The notes beneath the pieces were generated by a model. It saw nothing but the letters and a program-made list of their open reading frames with translations, searched no databases and was not told the DNA's origin. Positions 27,201-39,200 of a stretch of 64,000 nucleotides of DNA are shown piece after piece; positions within the stretch are counted from its first letter, which is position 1, and every line of letters starts with the position of its first letter. This stretch comes from Girardinichthys multiradiatus (taxonomy: Eukaryota; Chordata; Actinopteri; Cyprinodontiformes; Goodeidae): the NCBI RefSeq assembly GCF_021462225.1, contig NC_061798.1:21288820-21352819 (forward strand). The letters are read 5' to 3'. Made by a program: the position numbers and the translations under genes.

Positions 27201-30200
27201 GAACTGCAGGGCTTGCAGCGTCGCTTTAGTGAGGAGACATCAACTCTACAGAAGAAAACTGCGGTTAGGTGAGCCGACAGTCAGAAATACGCGGTGACAT
27301 CAGCCGACACCAGCTCTCTCTTAAAGATTAGCGTCACGCATACAAGGCGCATTACGGTAATGGAGCAGAAAGGACGTCGATCCCGGCAACGGTTGAGAAA
27401 ATAAAAGGAAAACAGAAAAGTAACCTACAGGACATTTATATTAATTACATTTTTACAACTTTCACATTCATGTTTTATGTAAAAAAATAAATATTTAATA
27501 TTTTACTGTACAGTTTTGGAGAAATATCTTGTCAAAATACCTCAAAATGCTCAACCATTATATGCATTTGTCCCACCTTCAGGAATTTATTTCTCCAAAA
27601 CCATGAGAGGTGACAACACAATCTCTTCAGATTTTATTAGAGGGTCATCTATATTATAACCAGAATTAGTATTTCATAATTTTACTGTAGGTTTCTGGAG
27701 AAATACACAACTACCCCAACAAAGTACCACAAACGCTTCTTTTTGGTGAGGTCGATGAGATCCTGGGAAGTGGTCTGGACAGCTTAAAGTGCAAGAGCAT
27801 CCAGATCTCCTCTGACCTCTCCTGGACCGGAAACGCCCCTCGCCTGTTGAAGAAGGTACAACAACAGCTCTTCTTCATCTCCTCAGCTGCTTACAGATAT
27901 CTACAGGGCCACAGTGGAAAGCACTCTGTGTCTCAGCATGACAGTGTGGTGAGGGAACTGCACAGGAGAGGAAGTATCACGGGTTGTGAGGACAACACAC
28001 AGGATTATGGGATGCCGTCTGCCCGACATGGACTCTGTTTTATACTACACTTGGGGTAGTTGTGTATTTCTCCAAACCTTTACAGTAAAATTATGAAATA
28101 CTAATTCTGGTTATAGCATAGATGACCCTCTAATAAAATCTGAATGATTGTGTTGTCACCTCTCATGGTTTTGGAGAAATAAATCCCTGAAAGTGGGACA
28201 AATGCATATAATGGTTGAGCATCAAGATATTTCTCCAAAACTGTACAGTAAAATATAAAATATTTATTCTTTTACATAAAAGCTTTATTCTTTTACATGA
28301 AAGTTGTAAAAATTTAATTAATATAAATGTTCTGAAGGTTACTTTTCTGTTTTCCTCTTATTTTCTCAACCGTTGCCAGGATCAGCGTCCTTTCTGCTCC
28401 ATTGCCGTAATGCACCTTGTATGCGGTAAGCTAATCTTTAAGAGAGAGCTGGTGTCGGCTCACTTGACCGCAGTTTTCTTCTGTACAGTTGATGTCTCCT
28501 CACTGAAGCGACGCTGCAAGCCCTGCAGTTCGAGCAGAAGTTCAGAGGTGAAGGGGATCAGAGTCTGCGGCTTTAGTCAGCGCTAACCAATAGGGAAACG
28601 TCTTACAGCGTTCGTCTTTAGGCCCCGCCCAGGATGTTCATGTTTCCAGAACTCAAAATTTGTTGAGTTCAAACAAAAACAGAGAGCGTCAAAACCAAAA
28701 AAGCGAGACTCGTAACCAAAGATTTTTGACCTGCGCAAATAAAAGTTTATGTTTTGCAAATAACTTTTTTCTCTTTGAGAGAAAAAACTCTGAAAGTTTT
28801 GATCACAACTTAATATTTTTTGATTGAGATTAGTTTTTTTTGATTGAATATTATTTTTTTGATTGAGATTAGTTTTTTTTGATTGAGATTAGTTTTTTGT
28901 TTGATTGAATAATATTGAGACAAATTTAACTCCATAAGTAGAGAGACAGTGTGACTACAAACACTGCCTCTCTGGGGGGGGATGTGTGGTCACAATGGCT
29001 GAGCGGTGACAGCGGAGCCGAGCCGGTTGGTGTTTTGCCCTGGGCGATGTGGTGTGTTTGTGGGGACATGGCGGGGGCGGTTCGCCGTGGGTGCGCACCG
29101 CTGGCCAGGGACCTCTTTTCTGGTGAGTTTGTCCCAGCTTGGTGTGGGGTCGGGGGGTCTGTTGTGAGTACGGTGCTTGGTGGTATCTGCTCTTTTGCGC
29201 TTGTGGCTTCAGGAGATTCTTGGTATTTGGTTCATGGGGTTGAGATCAGATTCTTTGGGGGCTTGGGACTGTTTTGTCCTGGGGTGGCTCTGGTTGGCGA
29301 GCTCGTTTGAACCTGGTATGTCCCTCTTTTGTTCATGAACCCCTCTCCAGATGGGAACGGGGATCGATGCGGGCTGGGGTCGGGGTGGGGGTTCATTCAG
29401 GTTTGGGTGGTGCTGACATTAGTCTGGGGTGGTGCTGGGGCTACCTGCCTGTCTCCACCCCAGAATGAAGGGGACCACCTCCTGGGTCTAGTTGCCCCTC
29501 CGGGGTATCGGTAACTGGACCTGGGAATATAGTGTATGTATGGGGAGTGTGAGTGAGTGTACGACGTCCATTGTTGTTTGTCTTTACGTTGGGTGTGCGG
29601 GTGTCTTTATATGTACGCATGAGGGTGGGAATGTGTGATTTTGACTGTCAGAGCCTGTTTTTGTGTCAGGTTGGCTCTTGGGCTGCTCTCTCTCCTGAAT
29701 CAGCTTAGGTCCCCCATTAAATGTGGGGCCTATTTCTTCCCCACCACACTCCCTGCTGTTGGCTGGTATCTCTGCCCGCTGGTGTATTGGTGGTTCTCGG
29801 TGTCCAGGGCTGGGTGCTTTAGTGTGTGCTGGCTCTCTCCTGGTGGCTGCTTGCCGGGGCCTGGGCCCCCTGGCTCTGTCGGGCCTCTGTTTGGGTGGTG
29901 ATGTGCCTCGTTGTTGCAGGTCCCTGGGGCTTCTGCACTGTGGCTGCTGGGTGGTTCCCTTGGGTCTCTTCTGTGCTCTTCTCTGGGGGGATTGCGGTAG
30001 TCCGGGTGGTGGTCCTCCCGGGGTTCCCGTGCTCTGGGGGGGCCTTTGAAGGTCTGTGGCTCAGATCTCCTCCATGTCTGTCTCGAATCAAGGGGGGCAG
30101 GTCTGTGGCTCCTCAAACTCACTATTGCATATTTATATAGAGAAACCTTATTTACACAAGTGCGCTCATACTTACAGGTCCTTCTCAAAATATTAGCATA

Positions 30201-33200
30201 TTGTGATAAAGTTCCTTATTTTCCATAATGTAATGATGAAAATTTAACATTAATATATTTTAGATTCATTGCACACTAACTGAAATATTTCAGGTCTTTT
30301 ATTGTCTTAATACGGATGATTTTGGCATACAGCTCATGAAAACCCAAAATTCCTATCTCACAAAATTAGCATATTTCATCCGAGCAATAAAAGAAAAGTG
30401 TTTTTAATACAAAAAACGTCAAGCTTCAAATAATCATGTACAGTTATGCACTCAATACTTGGTCGGGAATCCTTTGGCAGAAATGACTGTTTCAATGCGG
30501 CGTGGCATGGAGGCAATCAGCCTGTGGCACTGCTGAGGTCTTATGGAGGCCCAGGATGCTTCGATAGCGGCCTTTAGCTCATCCAGAGTGTTGGGTCTTG
30601 AGTCTCTCAACGTTCTCTTCACAATATCCCAAAGATTCTCTATGGGGTTCAGGTCAGGAGAGTTGGCAGGCCAATTGAGCACAGTGATACCATGGTCAGT
30701 AAACCATTTACCAGTGGTTTTGGCACTGTGAGCAGGTGCCAGGTCGTGCTGAAAAATGAAATCTTCATCTCCATAAAGCTTTTCAGCAGATGGAAGCATG
30801 AAGTGCTCCAAAATCTCCTGATAGCTAGCTGCATTGATCCTGCCCTTGATAAAACACAGTGGACCAACACCAGCAGCTGACACGGCACCCCAGACCATCA
30901 CTGATTGTGGGTACTTGACACTGGACTTCTGGCATTTTGGCATTTCCTTCTCCCCAGTCTTCCTCCAGACTCTGGCACCTTGATTTCTGAATGACATGCA
31001 GAATTTGCTTTCATCCGAAAAAAGTACTTTGGACCACTGAGCAACAGTCCAGTGCTGCTTCTCTGTAGCCCAGGTCAGGCGCTTCTGCCGCTGTTTCTGG
31101 TTCAAAAGGGGCTTGAGCTGGGGAATGCGGCACCTGTAGCCCATTTCCTGCACACGCCTGTGCACGGTGGCTCTGGATGTTTCTACTCCAGACTCACTCC
31201 ACTGCTTCCGCAGGTCCCCCAAGGTCTGGAATCAGCCCTTCTCCACAATCTTCCTCAGGGTCCGTTCACCTCTTTCAGGTGAACGGCAGTGTGGCAGCGT
31301 TTTCTGCCACACTTTTTCCTTCCCACAGACTTCCCACTGAGGTGCCTTGATACAGCACTCTGAGAACGGCCTATTCGTTCAGAAATTTCTGTATGTGTCT
31401 TACCCTCTTGCTTGAGGGTGTCAATAGTGGCCTTCTGGACAGCAGTCAGGTCGGCAGTCTTACCCATGATTGGGGTTTTGAGTGATGAACCAGGCTGGGA
31501 GTTTTAAAGGCCTCAGGAATCTTTTGCAGGTGTTTAGAGTTAACTCGTTGATTCAGATGATTAGGTTCATAGCTCGTTTAGAGACCCTTTTAATGATATG
31601 CTAATTTTGTGAGATAGGAATTTGGGTTTTCATGAGCTGTATGCCAAAATCATCCGTATTAAGACAATAAAAGACCTGAAATATTTCAGTTAGTGTGCAA
31701 TGAATCTAAAATATATGAATGTTAAATTTTCATCATGACATTATGGAAAATAATGAACTTTATCACAATATGCTAATATTTTGAGAAGGACCTGTATGTG
31801 TTTCTGCAGGTGTAGAACCAGTCTTCTAAGGTGTTATCTTGTATTCTGTTCACCCTTCTTTCTCTCCTAATCTTTTCTCCTTCTCTCCCTTTTTCCTTTT
31901 TGCCTGACCTCTCTCTTTTTCTTGCTTCTTTATTTCCTTTTCGTTTCCGTCTCCGTGTCCATTGCAGTTGAAATAATCCCAAAGCAGTTTGTAATAAAAG
32001 TTTTTTATATATCTATCAAGCAGCGCATCATAACATTAGCCGTAATGCTCCCCTTGTCAAGTAAATATGTTGGGCTTCTTCTTGTCACTCAGAAAGCAAA
32101 GTTTTGTGCCATTTTGTGGGAGGATCATGCTTGATATCGTTTCCATCGTTGAGTTCTGAGCTATGGAAACTGTGCACCAGTTGCTTATTCAGGTCTGTGC
32201 TACCAAACACGCAGAGCATTTAAGTAGCTTGGAGGCAGAGTTGGACCAATGTCTTGTGGTTAAATGGGTAAAACTGTGCTGGACCCAGTATGAGGCCTGC
32301 TGACCTGCAGTTCTATTAACACCATCTGGTTGGGCTCAGGTGCTCTCTCTATGCCAAATGGGAATGAAGTACTGCAGATCCTGAGAATTTTTTGTCTCTT
32401 TAAAGTCAAGCGGAATGCTCTGCGAATTCTCTATGCAGCAATGCATTATGGAACATGCAGTGTGACTGGGGTGAACTTTATGTAACCTACTGGTGGGCCA
32501 TCAATGATAGATATATGAAGTTATCTCACGGGCTGTAAAAAACTTAGCATTGTGGGCAAGAATGTGGGCCGCGGGCTTTGAGCTTGAGATGTCTGCTCTA
32601 GTTTAGTTGATTTAGACACTGAGAGAAAAGGTGTTTAGCTAAATATTTCAGTTCAGTTCAAACTTGTTGCATGCTAACCAGATATTTCAAAACAGCTCCT
32701 TCAAAAATCACCACCATGCTGACCTTCCACTAATGCAAAACCCTGCATGTCTAAAAGAGATTTTTCAGAACATTCAGTAAATATCCGATTATAATCACCC
32801 AAACTATCCATGAAAACTGAACAATTCGGAAGAAAATGCTAAACATTTGATTTATTCATCCACAGGAAAATAATATTTTATATTTTAACAGCTCTGCAAC
32901 CTCTTCACCTAAAACAAATGTCTCTAGCTTTCAGCACCACGGACAGCTCACAGTTTCCAATAACAGAATCAAGAAATAAAGCTGCAGCTTCTTTTTATTG
33001 CCTACTCCCAGTAAAATTCTGTAAATATGAAATCAAATTCTCAGAAGAGCTACACTGTTAACAATAGCCAAAAAACTGAACAATATCTTCCTGAACACAG
33101 CAACAATGTGAAACATTATGACACTTGTGGAACCCAATGAAATCAGCATAACTGCTTCATGAAAAATCACTATGTATGGGAAATAATAATGAACTGAATA

Positions 33201-36200
33201 GATAAAAGTAATGTAAAAATAAGAATAAAATCCATTTGAATACATAAATGAAAGTAATAATTTAAAGTAGCTCTGGAGAATTTGAAGAGAGGAGGTTTTG
33301 TGGTAATGAAGATACTGGAGCAAATACTTTTTGCGCTCGTACCTGTAAAAACCACAATTTTAATTGTTGCAATCCATTTTCAGGGGTAATTGAACTACAG
33401 GTGTCAGGTCCTTTGCACTTCTTGGATACAGGGAATTAAGAGGATCAAAGTCGAGCTCTGAACTTCAAACGTTTCAGTTCGGTCACTTTCAGTTATAATA
33501 ATACCTTCATAAAGAGTGCAGATATATTCAAGATAGGACAGTACAACCTCAGGAAAAATTGCAACACTGTCACTAAATATCCAGATGATGATATTGAGAT
33601 TAATCCTGATTCTTTCTTTTTTTTCCCTTTATCACAATGTCCCCTTCTCTCTTCCTGGGGTTTAGCATCTAGGCCACAAAAAATTTACATCAACCGTGGA
33701 AGGCAGTGAAAGTCCATCCAACAGGCCACAACTGTCATGATGAATTTGCATACATATCACTTGAAATATAATTTCCTACCAAATATTGCATCTGCCAAGC
33801 TCTTTTGCGTTGCAATATTGCAAAAACAAAAATTGCAATAATGAGCGCTGTGTAATAAATCCTAACCTAATTTCTTTAATGAGAAAAGAAACTATTGGCA
33901 GAGGTCAGTTTATTTTCCTCCTCCACACAGCTTCCTTTCTTCTTTGCTCACTCAGTTTCCCACCATCCATCTATCACTGTCATACCTTCTTCGTTGAGGT
34001 TGAGGTTCTGGAGGCTTTTGTTCAGGTTGCGAGCCGTGGTCACTGCTCGGATGTTGGTGTAGGAATTGACGGATCTCAAACGAGGGATGGCCGGGCTGTC
34101 CCTCACTGGAGTCATGTTGCCGGGTTCTGATTGTCAGCGGAAAAATAAAAAAATAAAATAAACACACATACTATTTTAAACTAAAAGGCAAAACCTTCCA
34201 CCGCGCTCATTTTAGGCAAACCGTGTGATATAAGGAGCGTTTTAAAAAGGACAATTATCTCCTTAAACCAGCAACTAGAAATGTCACAGTGCCGCAGAAG
34301 TGCATCAAACTATTTGATTTGTTCCCCCTTTTTTGTTAGGCTGGTGATTTAAAAGGAAAATTAAAGTCAATATGCTACAAAAATGTGCAGTTTCCACATA
34401 AACTTACCCCTGCAACCCACTACACACCTGCCTGAGTAGAGAAGTGTAACTCCAGCTTTAGATCCTTTGAACTCCTCCTTAAATTTACTCTAAAACCTGT
34501 GATGGATAAATGGAGGACAGGTTGGCAAAGCTCGCTTAGCCTCCAACGTTCCATTTCAGGACAAATGATCGTCATCAAAACGATTACAGTCCTTGTGGAA
34601 AGATCATTTTCATCACAGATTTGCAAATACTAAAATAAATTAATTCTTTTTTTCATCATAAACTGGAATCCGAACCCCCCTTAAAGCTCAGAAAGCAATC
34701 AAATCATGGGTTCTATTTAGCATGTTTTCAAAGAGGACCTGCTTGAAATCATTTCCGTCTTTTAAAACACCAGATACCTGCAGTGTTGGCTGGTGACGGC
34801 ACTGCATAATTCTTCTCTTCTTCTATGAACTGGAGAGCAACTGTGCAAAAGTTGCTCTCATACTGGACCACCAGGTGACTCAGGGCTACCACCAGCTCCT
34901 GGAAAACAGCAAAAAGACAACAAAAAAACAAAAACAAAAAAAGTTCAACACAGTCTTAAGTAAGTACTGGAATTTTGTACTATACTAGTATTTACTATAC
35001 TGTGAGATACTACATGATGAATTCAAGCATTTATACTATAGCTATCTCACTTGTACTGTGCATAAATTATTTTTTCCCTAGTTATTTTAACACTGAGTTC
35101 TCTTTGTAATTTCCAGATGATGAAGACCCGTGACACACATCTTTGTAAAGGAACCAATATACATTAATTTTCAATAAATTAGAATGTTTGTTCTGTTGAG
35201 GCTCGTTTATCAGATTGAAAGTACCTTTAGGAAATAACCAACTTTAAGCAGGTACTAAACATACTACTCATTAAGCCCACATTTCTGTATAAAAAATGTT
35301 TGCTTTATTGGTCTGATGTAATATTCTGATCTTAAGTGTTGTGTTTTTATTAGCTGTAAGCTAATTAACAGAAATAAAAGCTTGGGAACATCAGTATGTG
35401 TGTAATTGATGTATATAATATTAACTTTGAATTGAGGTTCTGCAATAAATTTACTTTTCAATAATAATCCAGTTTATTGAATAGGTCTGTATGCACTGGC
35501 GACACAAAACAGTGTTCCATTCTACAAGTAAAGTTCTTAAGGTAAGAACAAGTCTTTAGCTCCGCCTTATCTTTAATTATATATATATATTTATAAATAT
35601 TCATAATATTTATGTAAGAAATCAGAGTTTAATGTAATCTTGTAGTTCTCTAAGTTTCCATACCTCAGCATAGGGGCAGGTTAATATATTGAACATAATC
35701 GCTACATTGCAGTTATTCCCAAGTCCAATGTCTAAAATTACCATATCGTGACTATAAGGTACACATTTCCATTCTCTTAACACCTCTGAATGCATCACTC
35801 AATTGCCCTGCTATGGGTCCATGAGGTAGTCGTGCATAAGTGGCCAACTTCAACCCCCAAGAGTCGACATTCAGTAGTTTTAGATGTTTTCCTGGTCCAG
35901 TGCACCTGAATCAAATAAATAGTTCATGACTACGCTCCTGCAGAACCTGATGAGATGCTGAGGCCCAAAATCAGCAATCTGAAACACCTATGTTGCAGCA
36001 GGGACACATCTAAAACATGCAGGACACCAGATTTTTGGGGACTGAAGTTGAACCACTACATCTTAAAATAAATTATTTTATTACAAAAAAAAACACAAAA
36101 AACTAAACAAAAACAAATAATTCTGCCATAAATGCTTTCTTGCATGAAGTCCATGATCAAACTGCACTTCATGTGTGGAATGTGACTGTGTGGCACAGAG

Positions 36201-39200
36201 ACCTTGCGGACCACGGGACTGCCATCGTTGATGAGCTGAGCCAGCATCATGGCCACGTTGTGGTCGATGGTGGTGGAGTGGTCCGTCCTCTCAGCAGAGT
36301 TCCCAACAAATGTTCCCAGTGCGAATACAGCGGCACACCTTACCTGCAATTAAATAAACACGGCAAACCTCAACTTCCGCTTCTTGTTCTGGTGTTTGTT
36401 ATTACGCTGTGAGCAGAACCCTCAGAGTTTTAAACTGGTTTCTCCTCACTGAAGCTACACAAAAATGATAGAACATCCAGTGAGAGCTGTAAATAAAAGT
36501 AATTAAACACAAATTTGTCTCCCAACATCAGCATAAAATGCAAAGATCTTCAGAGCTGCAATCCTTCTTTAAGCTGTTCATCAGTACTGTATCTCATTTC
36601 TCTCTCTTTTCGCTTCAAAGGATTTTTAATCTAAACTCGGCATTGCCCAGAGAGAACTCTCTATTAGGGACTGGTGCATTAAACCAACAGCGGAAGAATG
36701 AATATTTTCTTGAGTGGTTTGTGGTGGCAGAAAACATTGTGTTTCAGAGTCACTGGTTTTTAATTCTGGCTGCAGTTTTAGAGCTGAGAAATTAAACACA
36801 GATGTTAGCGTTGTTAATTTCACAGCAGATAAAAGGCTCATCATGAATATTTCAGAAGAACAAACCCATTTAGAGGAAACAAAGTGGATTTCCTAATTTA
36901 TTTTAAAGTTATCTTTTCTTTTCAGTAAGGAAGAATAAAATCTAATGTGGCAATTGAAGGTTTGGCTATGCCCTGGGTGAAATGCTTCACTTAGTATTCA
37001 TGTTTTTGTTTGTGCTGAATTTCATATCCAGATAACAAATCTATGAACAATATTTGTTTGGTTTCAACATCAAACTCTTCCTAATTGATTTTTATTACAA
37101 AGTTGTGTCTAGTTCAATAAAAAAGTTAAAATTGCTGCAATCTGTTTGTTTCAATGCATTTTACACAGAAAACACATGGCAAAACATTTAAAGAAAAGCA
37201 CTCAAAAACCTTTAAAAATAAGCCTGGGGCGCTGTTGCGCGTGGCCCTTGCCGTTGCGGCACACTGAGTGGTGGGGGGCAGGATGCGGCGGGGATGCTTG
37301 GAGCGAGGCCATGTGTGGAGCTGGCGCTGTGTGGATGTGTCTTCATCTGCTTTTTGGGGGTGGAGTTCATTTGTGGGGGTGTGCCCCTATGGAGAGGGGA
37401 TTCATGGGGTGTGGGGGCATGTGTTCAATATCTGTGTCCTGGTTGGGAGTGGCCCTGTGGGGGTATTCATGTTGGGGCTCATGGGGGGTGGGGGGGCACA
37501 TGAGATTGAAATTCATCGGGGAATTTGGGACTGTTTCGTCCTGGGACGGCTCTGGTTGGCAGGCTTGTTTGGACCAGGCAGACCCCTCTTTTGTTCGAGG
37601 CCTCTCCGGATAGGGACAGGGGTCGTTGGGGGCGTGGTGTCTGGGCTGGGACGGTGTCTGGGCCGGGTTCGTTCAGGTTCGGGTGATGCAGGCAATAGTC
37701 TGTGCTGGTGCTGGGTGCTTGGGCAAACTGTGCAAAAATGTTTTGGTAAAATGGATTTTAAATTAACTCCAGCTGGAGGTAGCCTGTCTGCTTCAATCAA
37801 ACTTAAAATCAAAGAATGATCAACCATCCTGGATAATTGTCACTGATTGCATCTGCTTTTCAGAATATAAACACTGGAAAATATTAAAAATATATTCTTA
37901 AAAACCCTTTGATTAAATCCCTAATGTCTGATTCCGTCTCCGTAAAGACCATGAACGTGGAAGTCCGCGCTTCCTTTAATTAAATATTTCCACTAAGGCT
38001 GGCAAATTTTATATATTTATCTGAATGAAAATTGTGTAAAACACTAATATTCAGCATGGGTGGCAGGCTTTAAATGTGGTCGCAACCCAAAATATTGTAT
38101 CATGTCATTAAAAATTTACCATAAAGCATGACTGGCTGAGGAAGATAAACTGGTGGTAGACTAAAATAAAATGCTGGAGATATTCAACCAGTAACAAATG
38201 TGTAATGTGATTTAATTGCTTTTATTTAAAACAGAAAAGCAAAAGTTATTCTTACAGCTGTTCAAATAATGTAACATTGACTCTTACTGTTATAATAAAT
38301 GTTATATCTGACATTTTATCTTATTATTTTCATGCACAGACTTAAAGACTTAAGCAAAAATTTATAATAAACACCTGCTACATTTAGAAGTAGCTGTGCT
38401 TAATGAGCAGCATGTTGAACATTTATAGAGTAACACTATTATGACAACCTGATATTAAATGGTTAAATAAACGGGTGAGCTGCCCGGGAAGCTGTTAAAC
38501 AGACATGCTACTTGTAGCTTGCCAACTATAGTTTCTAAACAGTGTTACATGAATAAGATGCTGGGTGGTGCTCCACATCATGTGGTTTTCACAACTAGAA
38601 ATGTTTCCAAACAGCTAAATTGGTCTTTCTGGCAAGTGAGGGAAAACTGCAACAGCCTTCTTTCAGTCAGCTGACTGGCAGCATGCAGCTACAAGTGGGG
38701 ATTGTGGTTGGGGACGGACAGGTCTGGGTTAGTCTCTGCTCCACATAGCTGGAGAAAACTGCAGTCACTTCAGCCAATCTCCATCATCTTATCTAAAGGA
38801 AATTATGTACAATAACAGCGTGAAGGAAACGTTTTGCAGTTTTGAATTCAAAATATTTTAAAACCTTGCTATACCCTCATACCTGAAACCAGTCCCTGCC
38901 TACTAATCACACAGATTACCTGTAAAATTAAAATGGGACTTTGTGTTGAAGTTACTGTGACAGTTGAAGAACTGGTTTAATATCACTCTGTTCTTAAAGG
39001 CGTATTACGCAAACATAGGAACCGAAAGTACAGCCTTTTAAACATCACATAAATCTCTGCCTCAGAGAGAGAAGAGAGACAATTTGAATAAAAACCAATT
39101 TGCTGTTAAAATGCTTTGTAGAAGTCTTTCTAAAGGAAAAGAGTCTTTTATTTAATAGAGTAAAAGACACAATTATACATACTCTGAATGAGACAGCCAG

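Larger units (their letters stand above)
26856..28936. mobile_element. 2.08 kb foldback-like element with about 870 bp inverted arms
   Basis: The left arm (26856-27719) and right arm (28047-28936) are reverse complements with few differences, leaving a loop of about 330 bp. The outer ends are TATGGAGTTAAATTTG and its complement, flanked by the direct hexamer AGTAGA (26850-26855 and 28937-28942), a likely target duplication. The right arm carries extra copies of a GATTGAGATTAG(T)n unit (28820-28915). The element encodes no recognisable transposase, so it is probably non-autonomous. I do not recognise the family. Confidence 0.9.
24514..33985 (-). other. rptor intron h-i
   Basis: A 9.5 kb intron. 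It contains the DD36E transposon, a palindromic element, a G-rich repeat and Tc1 copy B. I recognise nothing in 25930-26850 or in 31970-33985; the latter is AT-rich unique-looking sequence. Confidence 0.8.

Noticed and set aside
29635..30188. Overlapping open frames of 88-152 codons on both strands in the G-rich repeat
   Set aside because: The frames overlap in several phases on both strands, have simple composition (Gly/Trp/Val or Pro/Arg/His) and no recognisable domain; the lack of stops follows from extreme base composition.
36332..36343. GTAAGG at the start of exon f as a possible splice donor
   Set aside because: It directly follows a good TTGCAG acceptor and encodes Val-Arg of the conserved [10 protein letters not shown]; treating it as a donor would delete the exon.
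37146..37827. Open frames of 69-183 codons in the second G-rich repeat
   Set aside because: Same reason as above: several competing frames through a composition-biased repeat, and no conservation of one frame between the two repeat copies is apparent.
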